From Ghiorsea sp. (GTDB taxonomy: Bacteria > Pseudomonadota > Zetaproteobacteria > Mariprofundales > Mariprofundaceae): a stretch of 13,993 bases of DNA. The notes beneath the pieces are model-generated. The model made no database searches and was not told the DNA's origin. It worked only from the letters and a program-made list of their open reading frames with translations. The position numbers were made by a program, and so were the translations under genes. Numbering within the stretch: the first letter of the stretch is position 1; each line of letters begins with the position of its first letter. Positions 1-8,502 of this stretch are shown piece after piece. The stretch spans positions 1 to 13,993 of the forward strand of contig JAJFLD010000192.1 of the NCBI GenBank assembly GCA_021772875.1, read 5' to 3'.

Positions 1-1
1 A

Positions 2-520
2 TTTATGGACCCATGGGCAGACCGCTTTGGGAGTGGTTACCAGCTGGTTCAATCTGAAATCGCGTTTGGTGTGGGCGGATTGACTGGTGCGGGTTTGGGC
101 CAAGGTGTGCAGAAGTTGTTTTACCTTCCAGAGAGTTTTACCGACTTTATCTCTGCAGTCATCGGAGAAGAATTAGGTCTTGTTGGAATCCTAACATTAA
201 TTTCAGTGTTTTCAGTATTGGTTTGGCGAGGTTTTAAAATAGCGATGACTGCGGACAAATCATTTCCGCGTCTCTTGGCATTGGGTTGCACACTGCTATT
301 GGCTGCAGCTTTTATTATTAACTTGGGTGCTGCTATGGGTATATTCCCAACCAAAGGTATGCCTATGCCATTTGTGTCTTATGGTGGCAGTGCCTTGATT
401 GGCAGCTGTATATTGGCGGGTCTTATTTTTTCAGTGCAACGTCATCAGGGTGCGCAAGTGAATAAGCAGCGTAGCAAAAAAGGCGCAAGCGCACCTATGC
501 ACGCGCAGGTGAGCGTATGA
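2..520 (+). CDS. ftsW: FtsW, septal peptidoglycan polymerase (C-terminal part; 5' end outside window)
   Basis: This is the last 172 codons of a SEDS-family, multi-spanning inner-membrane protein. FtsW polymerises lipid II into septal peptidoglycan together with FtsI (family knowledge). Visible signatures are the extracytoplasmic stretch PWADRFGSGYQL near the window start, GQGVQKLFYLPESFTDF, and the family hallmark FPTKGMPMPFVSYGGSALI near the C-terminus, with hydrophobic helices between and after them. The reading frame is open to the window edge, so the start codon and N-terminal helices lie upstream. A basic cytoplasmic tail (KQRSKKG) follows the last helix. The TGA stop overlaps the murG start (ATGA). 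RodA is the close paralogue; placement directly before murG in a dcw cluster favours FtsW. Confidence 0.95.
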   Translation, partial: FMDPWADRFGSGYQLVQSEIAFGVGGLTGAGLGQGVQKLFYLPESFTDFISAVIGEELGLVGILTLISVFSVLVWRGFKIAMTADKSFPRLLALGCTLLLAAAFIINLGAAMGIFPTKGMPMPFVSYGGSALIGSCILAGLIFSVQRHQGAQVNKQRSKKGASAPMHAQVSV

Positions 521-1629
521 ATAAGATGATGTGCATAGCTGGCGGCGGCACAGGCGGACATGTGATTCCTGCTTTGGCATTGGCTGATGCGGTGCGTAAA
601 CACTGGCCCAATTTGGATGTCCATTTTATCGGCGCAGAGCGTGGTTTAGAGGCCACCTTATTGCCTGAGCGCGGCGAGTCGGTTTTGTTATTAAACATGC
701 ATGCTGTACAAGGCGCTGGCTGGTTGCAGAAATGGCGTGTGTTGTTATGGGAGCTTCCAAAATCGATCATGCAAATTCGTAAAACATGGCGTCATAAGAA
801 ACCTGAAGTGTTGGTTGGTGTAGGTGGTTACGCCAGTGTGGCAGGTGTGATTGCAGCTTTGCTTTCGCGTATTCCAGTGGTGTTGTATGAACAAAATGCC
901 ATTCCAGGTTTGGTCAATCGGGTATTGTACCGATTTTGTGATGTGATGATGTTGGGTTTTGTTTCAGCAGGAAAACATTTGCCACAGCACTTAAAAAAAT
1001 CAGTAGTGACGGGTAATGTTATTCGCCAAGACCTGCTTGCAGTTGAATACAAAGCACATGATAAACCTTGTTTATTGGTGGTGGGTGGCTCCCAAGGGGC
1101 GATGTTCCTGAATGAAACAGTACCTTTGGCGTGTGTGAATTTGGCTAAAGAAGGTTTGGACTTTTCAGTGATTCACCTTGTTGGTGCAGGTGAGGGCAGA
1201 GTTGAGCAGGTTTTAGCGATGTATGAAAGCGTGGCTATTCAAGCTCAGGTATTGGCTTATGCTAAAGACATGCCGAGTTTATTTGCTCAAGCTAGCTTGA
1301 TGATTGCCCGTGCTGGGGCAATGACAGTTTGTGAAGCTTCGGCTGTAGGTATGCCAGCCTTTTTTGTGCCACTGCCATGGGCAGCGGACAATCATCAGTA
1401 TTACAATGCCTTAAGTTTGAAAGAAGTGGGCGCTGCAGAAATTATTAAACAAAAAACATGTGATGTGGCGCTCCTGACGGAAAACATTGGCGCCATACTA
1501 TTTTCGCCCAACAAGTTAAAGGCTATGAGCAAAGCAGCCAAAGCAGCTTGGATTGGTGATGCAGATAAAAGGCAGGTGGAAGTGCTGGAAAATATAGTGG
1601 GCAAATCTTTTGCTGAGGCAAGATTATGA
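517..1629 (+). CDS. murG: MurG, UDP-GlcNAc:lipid I N-acetylglucosaminyltransferase
   Basis: The 370-aa product matches the usual MurG length. It transfers GlcNAc from UDP-GlcNAc to lipid I on the inner face of the cytoplasmic membrane, making lipid II (family knowledge). The N-terminal glycine-rich loop GGGTGGH is at residues 9-15. The mid-protein VGVGGYASVAGVIAA and EQNAIPGLVNRV motifs belong to the acceptor/membrane half. The GT28 donor-binding region RAGAMTVCEASAVGMPAFFV lies around residues 264-284, followed by PLPWAADNHQYYNA. The start is the ATG inside the ATGA overlap with ftsW, preceded by AGGTGAG; in-frame ATGs at codons 4 and 5 are possible but less well spaced. The stop overlaps the murC ATG by four bases. 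Membership is unambiguous. Confidence 0.97.
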   Translation: MNKMMCIAGGGTGGHVIPALALADAVRKHWPNLDVHFIGAERGLEATLLPERGESVLLLNMHAVQGAGWLQKWRVLLWELPKSIMQIRKTWRHKKPEVLVGVGGYASVAGVIAALLSRIPVVLYEQNAIPGLVNRVLYRFCDVMMLGFVSAGKHLPQHLKKSVVTGNVIRQDLLAVEYKAHDKPCLLVVGGSQGAMFLNETVPLACVNLAKEGLDFSVIHLVGAGEGRVEQVLAMYESVAIQAQVLAYAKDMPSLFAQASLMIARAGAMTVCEASAVGMPAFFVPLPWAADNHQYYNALSLKEVGAAEIIKQKTCDVALLTENIGAILFSPNKLKAMSKAAKAAWIGDADKRQVEVLENIVGKSFAEARL

Positions 1630-3002
1630 AAACACGCGTACAGTGCATTCATTTCACAGGCATCGGTGGCATTGGCATGAGTGGCATTGCTGAAGTGCTG
1701 CACAATCAAGGTTTTAAGGTGCAAGGCTCAGATGTGGCCGAAAGCCCGAATGTGCAAAGGCTTCGTGATATCGGCATCACAGTAGAAATCGGACATAAAG
1801 CTGAAAATTTAAAGGATGCGCAGGTGGTTGTAGTGACTACGGCGGTGTCTCGCAATAACCCTGAAATTATTGAAGCGGTAAGTCGTGGTATTCCTGTGAT
1901 TCCACGCGCTGAAATGTTGGCAGAATTGATGCGTATGAAACAAGGTATTGCTGTGGCAGGTAGCCATGGCAAAACAACCATTACATCGATGATTGCACAT
2001 GTCATGGAAGTGGCACACCTTGATCCAACTTATGTCATTGGTGGTCGGTTGATGTCGACCAGCCACAATGCACGTTTGGGTGAGAGCAAATGGTTGGTGG
2101 CAGAAGCCGATGAGAGTGATGGCTCCTTTTTGCGCCTTTCACCTATGATTTCAGTGGTCAGTAATATCGACCCTGAACACCTCGACCATTATGGTGATTT
2201 TGAAACCTTGATTGCAGCTTTTAAACAGTTTGTGAACTTAACTCCGTTTTATGGCCGTGTGGTTTTACATCATGAACATCCCAATGTGGCCTTGTTGCGT
2301 GATGATTTGCATCGTCCTGTAACCACGTATGGCACAAGCCCGCAAGCAGACTTATATCTCAAAGAAGTCGTTGTAGATGGTTATAAACAGCAACTCACCA
2401 TTGGTTTTTCAGATGGCTCTACAGCACAACTTCTGCTTCCTATGCCGGGATTACACAATGCCGAGAATGCTTTGGCAGCAGTTGCCGTATTGATGGATTT
2501 AGGCATTGATTTCAACTTGATTACCCAAGGATTTGCTTCTTTTGAAGGTATCCAGCGCCGTTTCCATTGTTTTGAAACAGGTCAAGGTGTGTTGGTAGAT
2601 GATTACGCGCATCACCCCAAAGAGATTTTGGCAGCGCTGCAAGCGGCGAATTCATGTTGGCCAGATCGACCTATTTCGGTGTTGTTTCAACCCCATCGTT
2701 ATTCACGCACCCAAGATTTGTATGAAGACTTCTTAGGTGCATTTGATACAGCACAAAAGGTGCGCCTGCTTCCCATTTATGCAGCAAGCGAAACACCTAT
2801 CCAAGGTGTGGATTCGGCATGGTTGGTGGATGGCATGGTGACACGTGGTCATCGGGATGTGGCAGAAATTGAAGTCATGCATGATGCACAAGCTTGGGTA
2901 AGTGCTGAATTAGAAGCAGGACATATTGTGTTGATGATGGGTGCGGGTTCCATTGGTTCAATGGCAAAAGATTTGCGCCAAATTTTGGGTGAAACATCAT
3001 GA
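1626..3002 (+). CDS. murC: MurC, UDP-N-acetylmuramate--L-alanine ligase
   Basis: This 458-aa cytoplasmic ligase adds L-Ala to UDP-MurNAc using ATP, the first step of the stem peptide (family knowledge). The order is typical of Mur ligases. An N-terminal Rossmann-type domain carries HFTGIGGIGMSGIAEVL near residues 9-25. The ATP-binding loop AGSHGKTT is at residues 111-118. The central domain carries EADESDGSFL and NIDPEHLDHYGDF. The C-terminal domain has FEGIQRRF, VDDYAHHPKEI and FQPHRYSRT. GIGGIGMSG together with DYAHHP distinguishes MurC from MurD, MurE and MurF. The start codon overlaps the murG stop and the stop overlaps the murB start (ATGA in each case). No key residue looks altered. Confidence 0.97.
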   Translation: MKTRVQCIHFTGIGGIGMSGIAEVLHNQGFKVQGSDVAESPNVQRLRDIGITVEIGHKAENLKDAQVVVVTTAVSRNNPEIIEAVSRGIPVIPRAEMLAELMRMKQGIAVAGSHGKTTITSMIAHVMEVAHLDPTYVIGGRLMSTSHNARLGESKWLVAEADESDGSFLRLSPMISVVSNIDPEHLDHYGDFETLIAAFKQFVNLTPFYGRVVLHHEHPNVALLRDDLHRPVTTYGTSPQADLYLKEVVVDGYKQQLTIGFSDGSTAQLLLPMPGLHNAENALAAVAVLMDLGIDFNLITQGFASFEGIQRRFHCFETGQGVLVDDYAHHPKEILAALQAANSCWPDRPISVLFQPHRYSRTQDLYEDFLGAFDTAQKVRLLPIYAASETPIQGVDSAWLVDGMVTRGHRDVAEIEVMHDAQAWVSAELEAGHIVLMMGAGSIGSMAKDLRQILGETS

Positions 3003-3889
3003 CCTGGCAAACTGAACTTCAAGCCTTGGGCAAATTGGAAGAAAATGTGCCATTGGCATCACGCACCACATTGGGTGTGGGAGGCAATGCTGCATGGTTA
3101 TTCCGACCCTTTGATCAAGATGGGTTGATTCATGCTATGAAAAGTGTCGATAAAGAAACGCTTTTGTTCCCTATTGGTCGCGGCAGTAACCTTTTGATAA
3201 CTGATCAAGGCATTGATGGTTTGGTGATAGATTTAAGTGATTTGGGTATGTTAAAAGTAGATGGTGTGTTGGTTGAAGCTGGCGCTGGTGTACGTCTGAG
3301 TAAATTAGCCCAACTGGGTGTGACACATGGGCTGACTGGTTTTGAATTTATGGCAACTGTGCCCGGTGATTTGGGTGGTGGCGTGGCGATGAATGCTGGT
3401 GCATTTGGGCAACAGGTTTCAGATGTGTTGTTATCCATTCAGCTCTTAACGCGTGATGGCGAAGTGAAAACATTGAGCCGTCAAACCCTTGATATGTCTT
3501 ATCGACATACGCGTTTACCCAAGGGAACTTTGATTTTATCAGCAAAATTTGAGCTTCAACGGGAAAATGCAGCTGAGGTACGCCAACGTATGCGTGAAAT
3601 GCGCAAGAAGCGTAGCGATAGTCAACCCTTGTCTATGCCCAATTGTGGTTCAGTGTTTAAAAACCCTGAAGGTGATTATGCCGCGCGTTTGATTGAAAGC
3701 GTGGGGCTTAAAGGCAAACAAATCGGCAAAGCCAATATTTCTACGGTGCATGCTAATTTTATTGTGAATCAAGGTGATGCCAGCTGTGAAGATGTGCTGG
3801 CCTTGATGCGCTTGGCAAAAAATGCAGTGAAACAAGAAACAAATATTGATTTAGAGCCTGAAGTGAGTTTGGTGGGGTGTTCATTATGA
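2999..3889 (+). CDS. murB: MurB, UDP-N-acetylenolpyruvoylglucosamine reductase (type II-like)
   Basis: This 296-aa FAD flavoenzyme reduces UDP-GlcNAc-enolpyruvate to UDP-MurNAc with NADPH (family knowledge). Visible FAD-binding motifs are GRGSNLLI (from residue 60) and VPGDLGGGVAMNAGAFG. The active site shows Tyr168-Arg169 in SYRHTRL, the proton-donor serine Ser218 in NCGSVFKNP, and Glu288 in the C-terminal EPEVSL. The length of about 300 residues, and the absence of the extra loop and insertion of the ~340-aa E. coli enzyme, point to the shorter type II form (family knowledge). The gene is coupled by ATGA overlaps to murC before it and ddl after it. Confidence 0.97.
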   Translation: MTWQTELQALGKLEENVPLASRTTLGVGGNAAWLFRPFDQDGLIHAMKSVDKETLLFPIGRGSNLLITDQGIDGLVIDLSDLGMLKVDGVLVEAGAGVRLSKLAQLGVTHGLTGFEFMATVPGDLGGGVAMNAGAFGQQVSDVLLSIQLLTRDGEVKTLSRQTLDMSYRHTRLPKGTLILSAKFELQRENAAEVRQRMREMRKKRSDSQPLSMPNCGSVFKNPEGDYAARLIESVGLKGKQIGKANISTVHANFIVNQGDASCEDVLALMRLAKNAVKQETNIDLEPEVSLVGCSL

Positions 3890-4803
3890 ATGCTTTAAAA
3901 GACAAACGTATTGTGGTGTTGATGGGTGGGGCATCCAGTGAACGCGAAGTTTCATTGCGCTCAGGGCAAGCTGTGTTTGAAGCATTGCAAGGCACAGGTT
4001 TGGATGTGGTTGCTCTTGATTTGTCTAAAGATACAAGGCTTTGGTTTGCACAAATTCAAACTTGCCAAGCAGATATGGCCTTCATTGCCTTGCATGGTAC
4101 TTATGGTGAAGATGGTTGTATTCAAGCTGTTTTGGAAACATTACATATCCCTTATACAGGTTCAGATGTGACGGCTTCGGCATTGTGTATGGATAAAAAA
4201 GTCACCAAGGTTTTATTGCATGATGCCGGCATAACCACACCAAGTGATGTGGTGCTTCAAGCAGATTTGCCGCAAAGTTATCCTGTGTTTGTAAAACCCA
4301 ATGCCGAAGGTTCTAGCGTTGGTTTGCATTATATCGCAGATGAAGCTGCGTGGTTGGCCTTGGTGATAGAAGAGCCTAAGGTTAAAGAACCAAAGGCATG
4401 GTTGATTGAAAGATGTATCCAAGGTGCAGAAGTTCATGTTTCGGTGCTGAATGGCCAAGCATTACCCGCTGTGGAAGTGGTGCCCAAATCAGGTATGTAT
4501 GATTATGCCTCGAAATATACCGCAGGGGCAACCGATTATTATTGCCCAGCACGTTTATCAGACCAACAAACTGAAAGCTGCCAACGTATCGCTGAGCGTG
4601 CTGTTGCTGCCTTGCATTGTGCAGGCGCACCACGGGTAGATTTGATGGTGCCAGAGCATGGTGAGCCAGTGGTATTGGAAGTGAATACGATTCCTGGCAT
4701 GACAGCGACAAGTTTATTGCCCAAAGCCGCGGCAGAAATGGGTATAGATTTTACAACACTTTGTATTTTAATTCTCGAAGCTGTAGTGGTTGGGGGTAAG
4801 TGA
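3886..4803 (+). CDS. ddl: Ddl, D-alanine--D-alanine ligase
   Basis: This 305-aa ATP-grasp enzyme joins two D-Ala molecules for the pentapeptide end (family knowledge). Visible motifs are VLMGGASSEREVSLRSG at the N-terminus, ALHGTYGEDGCIQ, the ATP-loop GSSVG at residues 142-146, YDYASKYTAG, and the metal and substrate motif LEVNTIPGMT with Glu265 and Asn267. Tyr211 in SKY is the residue that marks D-Ala-D-Ala rather than D-Ala-D-Lac ligases, so this looks like an ordinary, vancomycin-sensitive-type enzyme. An in-frame GTG nine bases upstream would add three residues. The ATG inside the ATGA overlap with murB is preferred because it follows the pattern of the neighbouring junctions and has GGTGGGG upstream. 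Confidence 0.96.
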   Translation: MNALKDKRIVVLMGGASSEREVSLRSGQAVFEALQGTGLDVVALDLSKDTRLWFAQIQTCQADMAFIALHGTYGEDGCIQAVLETLHIPYTGSDVTASALCMDKKVTKVLLHDAGITTPSDVVLQADLPQSYPVFVKPNAEGSSVGLHYIADEAAWLALVIEEPKVKEPKAWLIERCIQGAEVHVSVLNGQALPAVEVVPKSGMYDYASKYTAGATDYYCPARLSDQQTESCQRIAERAVAALHCAGAPRVDLMVPEHGEPVVLEVNTIPGMTATSLLPKAAAEMGIDFTTLCILILEAVVVGGK

Positions 4804-5582
4804 TGAAACGCTTTCCCTCCAAAACCAAAAAAACTGAAAATGTGCGTAGGCAAAAAGCAAGGCCTGTGCGCCAGCCCATACGTTGGCTCAAGCCCGTGTT
4901 GCAAGGTATGGCCATCTGTGTTGGTGCGAGTCTGGTGATTTTGGGCCTGTTACAATTGAACCAAAAACTATCCATTGCCTATTGGGATATTGAAGCTGAA
5001 ATACCGCTTCAAAAACAAATTGAACAATTTTTAGTCAAACAAGGTCACCTTGATTTCTGGCATTCGCGGGCGGCTGTGCTGCAAGCAGGGTTGATTCAAG
5101 ACATTCCAGATATTCAACATTTACAAATTAACCGCATATTACCCGATGGATTATTGCTTAAAGCCACTGCCCGCACGCCTATTGCTTTATGGGAAGGCGA
5201 AGGTGTGAAATCTCAGGTGATGTTGATTGATGAGAAAGGTGTGGCATACCGCAGCTTGCAACGCGGCGAAACATTGGATTTACCTATTCTACGCTTACAA
5301 AAGCGTGAACTGGCACAAGCGGTGCTGGTGTTGCAAGCACTGCATCAACAACATGCAAGCAAACTACAGGATTTAAGTGAAGTGATTGTGGTTGAGCGTG
5401 ATTGGCGATTGAATTTTGCCCATGGTGAACAATGGAAGTTGGCTACTGCTCACCCTGACAAAGATATACATAAAATTATTAATATTTTAGCGATGCCGCG
5501 TTGGGCACAAGGCTACTGGCGCATGGATGCAAGAATTCCACAGCGTTGGTTTATCCGACCAGCCAAGCAGGAGGTCATATAA
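4803..5582 (+). CDS. ftsQ: FtsQ, divisome membrane protein
   Basis: The 259-aa product is a bitopic inner-membrane protein that, with FtsB and FtsL, links the early and late divisome (family knowledge). The N-terminal ~30 residues are strongly basic (KTKKTENVRRQKARPVRQ). One hydrophobic helix follows at about residues 32-52. The periplasmic part begins with a POTRA-like segment, then FtsQ-type sequence including LLLKATARTPIALWEGEG and a WRLNFAHGEQWKL stretch. Sequence conservation is low in this family, so position between ddl and ftsA carries much of the weight. A GTG one codon earlier (4800) is an alternative start. ATG at 4803 overlaps the ddl stop as TGATG and follows a GGGGGTAAG run. The stop overlaps the ftsA start (TAATG). 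Confidence 0.92.
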   Translation: MKRFPSKTKKTENVRRQKARPVRQPIRWLKPVLQGMAICVGASLVILGLLQLNQKLSIAYWDIEAEIPLQKQIEQFLVKQGHLDFWHSRAAVLQAGLIQDIPDIQHLQINRILPDGLLLKATARTPIALWEGEGVKSQVMLIDEKGVAYRSLQRGETLDLPILRLQKRELAQAVLVLQALHQQHASKLQDLSEVIVVERDWRLNFAHGEQWKLATAHPDKDIHKIINILAMPRWAQGYWRMDARIPQRWFIRPAKQEVI

Positions 5583-6808
5583 TGGCTAGAGAGAATCAAA
5601 TCATCGTAGGCTTGGATATCGGCACAAGTAAAATTGCCTGCATCGTTGCTGAAGCGGGGCCAGATGGGCGTTTGGACATTGTAGGCATTGGCACACATCC
5701 ATCTAAAGGTTTGCGCCGTGGTGTGGTGGTTAATATAGAGAGTACTGTGGAATCGATTCGTTTGGCGGTTGAAGAGGCCGAGTTGATGGCTGATGTGGAT
5801 ATCAAAAAGGTTTATGTGGGTATCGCAGGCAGTCATATCCGTGGTTATAACAGCCATGGTGTGGTGGCAACAAAAAATGGAGAAGTCACCGAAGAAGACG
5901 TGACACGTGTGGTAGAAGCTGCCAAAGCCATGAATATCCCAGCCGATCAACAAATTTTACATGTGTTACCTCAAGAATATATCATCGATAGACAAGATGG
6001 TATCCGTGAACCTGTGGGCATGAGTGGTGTACGTTTGGAGACCCGCGTGCATGTGATTACGGGTGCAGTCTCCTCGGCACAAAATATCATCAAATGCTGC
6101 AATCGCTGCGACTTGGATGTCTCTGATATGGTCTTAGAGCAAATTGCATCCAGTGAAGCTGTGCTTAGCCAAGATGAAAAAGATATTGGTGTGTTATTGG
6201 TTGATATTGGTGGGGGCACAACTGACTTGGCAGTGTTCATTGATGGTGCGATTCGGCATACGGCAGTGATCCCTGTGGGTGGTGACCATCTCACCAATGA
6301 TTTGGTTGCAGGTCTTCGCACTTCGGCACGTGAAGCGGATACGTTGAAGAAAAAATATGGTTCGTGCATGAGCTCAATGATTCTTGCCGATGAGACAGTG
6401 GAAGTGCCACGGGTAGGTGGTCGGCCACCACAATCCATGCCTAGGCAAGTGATGGCGCAATTGCTTGAGCCACGTATGCAAGAATTGTTTGAGCTGGTGA
6501 GAGAGGAATTGGATAGATCAGGTTATCGTGAGTTGGTGGCAGCAGGTGTGGTGCTGACGGGCGGTAGCAGTTTGCTCGAAGGCACCTTAGAGCTTGCCGA
6601 TGAAATTTTTGAATTACCGGTGCGTATTGGTCGGCCACAAAATATTGGTGGTTTGGTTGATGTGGTGAACAGCCCCATTTTTTCTACAGGGGTAGGTTTG
6701 ATTCTATATGGTCAACGGTACCGTGCAGAGTCTCAACATTATCAAGATGAAAAACGACGAAAGAGCGGCAATATCTTAACCAGTCTCCGACGATGGTTTG
6801 GCGGATAG
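5582..6808 (+). CDS. ftsA: FtsA, actin-like Z-ring membrane anchor
   Basis: The 408-aa actin-fold ATPase tethers FtsZ to the inner membrane and recruits later division proteins (family knowledge). The phosphate-1 motif GLDIGTSKI spans residues 10-18. The phosphate-2 motif LLVDIGGGTTDLAVF is at about 205-219. The adenosine motif GVVLTGGSSLLEG is at about 322-334. The FtsA-specific 1C subdomain replaces the actin 1B domain. The C-terminal ILTSLRRWFGG forms the expected amphipathic membrane-targeting helix after a charged linker. The chosen ATG has a consensus AGGAGGT at 5569-5575, six bases upstream. A longer in-frame reading back to 5501 has unrelated sequence overlapping ftsQ and was discarded. 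The start overlaps the ftsQ stop by one base. Confidence 0.97.
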   Translation: MARENQIIVGLDIGTSKIACIVAEAGPDGRLDIVGIGTHPSKGLRRGVVVNIESTVESIRLAVEEAELMADVDIKKVYVGIAGSHIRGYNSHGVVATKNGEVTEEDVTRVVEAAKAMNIPADQQILHVLPQEYIIDRQDGIREPVGMSGVRLETRVHVITGAVSSAQNIIKCCNRCDLDVSDMVLEQIASSEAVLSQDEKDIGVLLVDIGGGTTDLAVFIDGAIRHTAVIPVGGDHLTNDLVAGLRTSAREADTLKKKYGSCMSSMILADETVEVPRVGGRPPQSMPRQVMAQLLEPRMQELFELVREELDRSGYRELVAAGVVLTGGSSLLEGTLELADEIFELPVRIGRPQNIGGLVDVVNSPIFSTGVGLILYGQRYRAESQHYQDEKRRKSGNILTSLRRWFGG

Positions 6809-6860
6809 TTATGGTAGAGACGAAGTTACATCACCAGTTTAATAATATAAATAATGAGGA

Positions 6861-6866
6861 AAGGAG
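6861..6866 (+). promoter_or_regulatory. Ribosome binding site deciding the ftsZ start
   Basis: AAGGAG sits eight bases before the ATG at 6875. An upstream in-frame ATG at 6854 would place this site inside the coding region and would add the non-conserved residues MRKGENN, so 6875 is the start. The 66-bp ftsA-ftsZ gap is AT-rich, but I could not find a convincing -35/-10 pair in it. Confidence 0.8.
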
Positions 6867-6874
6867 AAAATAAC

Positions 6875-8029
6875 ATGGCACTTAAATTTACTTTAGACGA
6901 CACGGAAAAACAGGTTGCAAGCATCAAAGTGATTGGTGTTGGTGGAGGCGGTGGCAACGCCTTAAATAATATGATTGCACAAGAGCTTTCAGGTGTGAGT
7001 TTTGTGGCAGCCAATACGGATGCGCAAGTGTTATCGCGTAGCTTGGCGCAAATTCGTTTGCAATTGGGCTCACACAGCACCAAGGGCCTTGGTGCTGGTG
7101 GTAAACCAGAAGTAGGGCGCGATGCAGCCGACTCGGATCGGGCGCATATCAAAGAGCTATTGCAAGATACTGAAATGGTATTTATCACTGCAGGTATGGG
7201 TGGTGGTACAGGCACGGGTGCAGCACCAGTGATTGCAGAAGTTGCAAGAGAAATGGGTATTTTAACCGTAGGTGTGGTGACCAAACCTTTTTCCTTTGAA
7301 GGTAAACGTCGCATGCGTTTTGCCGAAGAAGGCATTGCAGAATTATCCAAAGTAGTTGATACCTTGATTACTATTCCTAATCAGAAGTTGATTGGTCTTG
7401 CAGGTAAAAATACCTCCATGAAAGATACATTCTTAAAAGCGGATGACATTTTATTGCAAGCTGTGCGTGGTATTTCGGACATGATTACGCGTCCTGGTTA
7501 TATCAATGTGGATTTCGCCGACGTTACGGCTGTGATGCGCGAAAACCAAGGGTTGTCGATGATGGGTATGGGTACGGCATCGGGTGAAGGTCGTGCTTGC
7601 ATAGCCACCGAAGCTGCAATCACATCACCATTGTTGGAAGAAGTGGATATTCATGGTGCGCAAGGTTTATTGGTGAATGTAACAGCTTCTGAGGATTCAT
7701 TGTCTATGGCTGAATACGACGAAGTGATGTCCATTATTTATAATATGGTGGATGAAGATGCCAATGTGAACTGCGGTGTTGTTTTTGATGATGAAGCAGG
7801 TGATGAATTGCGAGTCACTGTGGTGGCAACAGGTCTACAGAAAAAAGTCACACCAAAACTTGCTTCAGTGCAGCCGATTCGTATGCCAAGAATGCCTGTG
7901 ATGGGAGATGTGCCAGTACCTGGTTTTGTCAGTGGTGCAGGTCAAGCGCAAGCGCAAACTGCACAACAAGAATCACCCTATGATGAACTATACGACATTC
8001 CAACATGGATACGTCAACAAGCAGATTAA
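6875..8029 (+). CDS. ftsZ: FtsZ, tubulin-like cell division GTPase
   Basis: The 384-aa tubulin homologue polymerises into the Z-ring at midcell (family knowledge). Residues 19-28 (VIGVGGGGGN) form the nucleotide-binding start and NTD at 47-49 follows. The tubulin signature GGGTGTG is at residues 109-115. The T7 synergy loop NVDFADV at 211-217 has the catalytic aspartates Asp213 and Asp216. The globular core ends near residue 321, followed by a short linker of about 50 residues rich in Gln, Ala and Pro. The conserved C-terminal peptide YDIPTWIRQQAD ends the protein; it binds FtsA and resembles the E. coli DIPAFLRKQAD tail. It closes the dcw run here: no lpxC follows on this strand. Confidence 0.98.
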   Translation: MALKFTLDDTEKQVASIKVIGVGGGGGNALNNMIAQELSGVSFVAANTDAQVLSRSLAQIRLQLGSHSTKGLGAGGKPEVGRDAADSDRAHIKELLQDTEMVFITAGMGGGTGTGAAPVIAEVAREMGILTVGVVTKPFSFEGKRRMRFAEEGIAELSKVVDTLITIPNQKLIGLAGKNTSMKDTFLKADDILLQAVRGISDMITRPGYINVDFADVTAVMRENQGLSMMGMGTASGEGRACIATEAAITSPLLEEVDIHGAQGLLVNVTASEDSLSMAEYDEVMSIIYNMVDEDANVNCGVVFDDEAGDELRVTVVATGLQKKVTPKLASVQPIRMPRMPVMGDVPVPGFVSGAGQAQAQTAQQESPYDELYDIPTWIRQQAD

Positions 8030-8040
8030 ACGATACTCTG

Positions 8041-8078
8041 AGAGCCTGTGAAAGAAGCGATGAAAACGATGTGGCTCT
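8041..8078. repeat. Weak inverted repeat between convergent ftsZ and miniprotein gene
   Basis: AGAGCC at 8041-8046 and GGCTCT at 8073-8078 could form a six-bp stem around a 26-base loop, just after ftsZ. It lacks a following T-run on either strand, so it is at best a weak transcription stop or an RNA-stabilising hairpin. No better ftsZ terminator was seen before the minus-strand gene. Confidence 0.3.
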
Positions 8079-8122
8079 GAAGTCAATGAGGTAGATTAGT
8101 GGTTTGTCATGGCCGCAGCAAG

Positions 8123-8287
8123 TCAACCGACAACGTGAACACCAGCGAGCATATACTCTGAGTATTTGCCATCGCGGGGTTTACGTTTGCGTTTAATCAT
8201 TTTTAGAATATCAAGGGTACAATCGTGGGTTGCAAGAAAGTTGGTACGTGTCGATTTATGCCCGCATTTTTCACATTGAATAATCAT
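8123..8287 (-). CDS. 54-aa putative C2HC zinc-finger miniprotein
   Basis: I do not recognise this family. The translation begins MIIQCEKCGHKSTRTNFLAT and continues with HDC, a basic stretch KMIKRKRKPRDGKYSEY, and a short tail ending VHVVG. Cys5, Cys8, His21 and Cys23 have the spacing C-x2-C-x12-H-x-C, which could bind one zinc ion. The KRKRKPR run suggests nucleic-acid binding. A GGGAAGG run lies about ten bases before the ATG, separated by an A-rich spacer. The gene lies downstream of the norB terminator on the same strand and converges on ftsZ. It is not a shadow of another gene, because nothing else is coded here. Its function is unknown; a small zinc-ribbon regulator is an inference. Confidence 0.6.
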   Translation of the reverse strand: MIIQCEKCGHKSTRTNFLATHDCTLDILKMIKRKRKPRDGKYSEYMLAGVHVVG

Positions 8288-8416
8288 GTTTTTTTACCTT
8301 CCCTACCAATGATGTGAAGCTTAAAATAGCAACACATCTTGAATTATTGTGCAGTCCTTAGAGAGAAGCCTAGCAGGGTAATGATATCTTTATGTGACAT
8401 TGAAAAAAGAAATAAT

Positions 8417-8444
8417 CTTTTAGGCTGAATTCATACGCAGTCAA
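8417..8444 (-). promoter_or_regulatory. Possible promoter for the zinc-finger miniprotein
   Basis: Read on the minus strand, TTGACT (8444-8439, five of six to the -35 consensus), a 16-base spacer and TAAAAG (8422-8417, four of six to the -10) lie just after the norB terminator. They would start a transcript about 120 bases before the small gene. This is weak support from sequence match only. Confidence 0.3.
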
Positions 8445-8468
8445 TAACACCAGTGCTTTATATATATG

Positions 8469-8502
8469 AAAAAAAAGAGCCTCTGCGTATTGCAGAAGCT
8501 CT
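8469..8502 (-). terminator. Rho-independent terminator after norB
   Basis: On the minus strand the RNA folds into an 11-bp stem: AGAGC, a U-G wobble and UCUGC pair with GCAGA, G and GCUCU around an AAUAC loop. Seven U residues follow at once. It starts 27 bases after the norB stop codon and would end the nor operon transcript. Confidence 0.88.

Noticed and set aside
495..2066. Several minus-strand open frames opposite murG and murC
   Set aside because: They lie antisense to strongly conserved genes, have no family features or ribosome binding sites, and are shadows of biased codon use.
5501..5581. 27-residue N-terminal extension of FtsA
   Set aside because: It overlaps ftsQ, has no match to FtsA N-termini, and the strong AGGAGGT points to ATG 5582.
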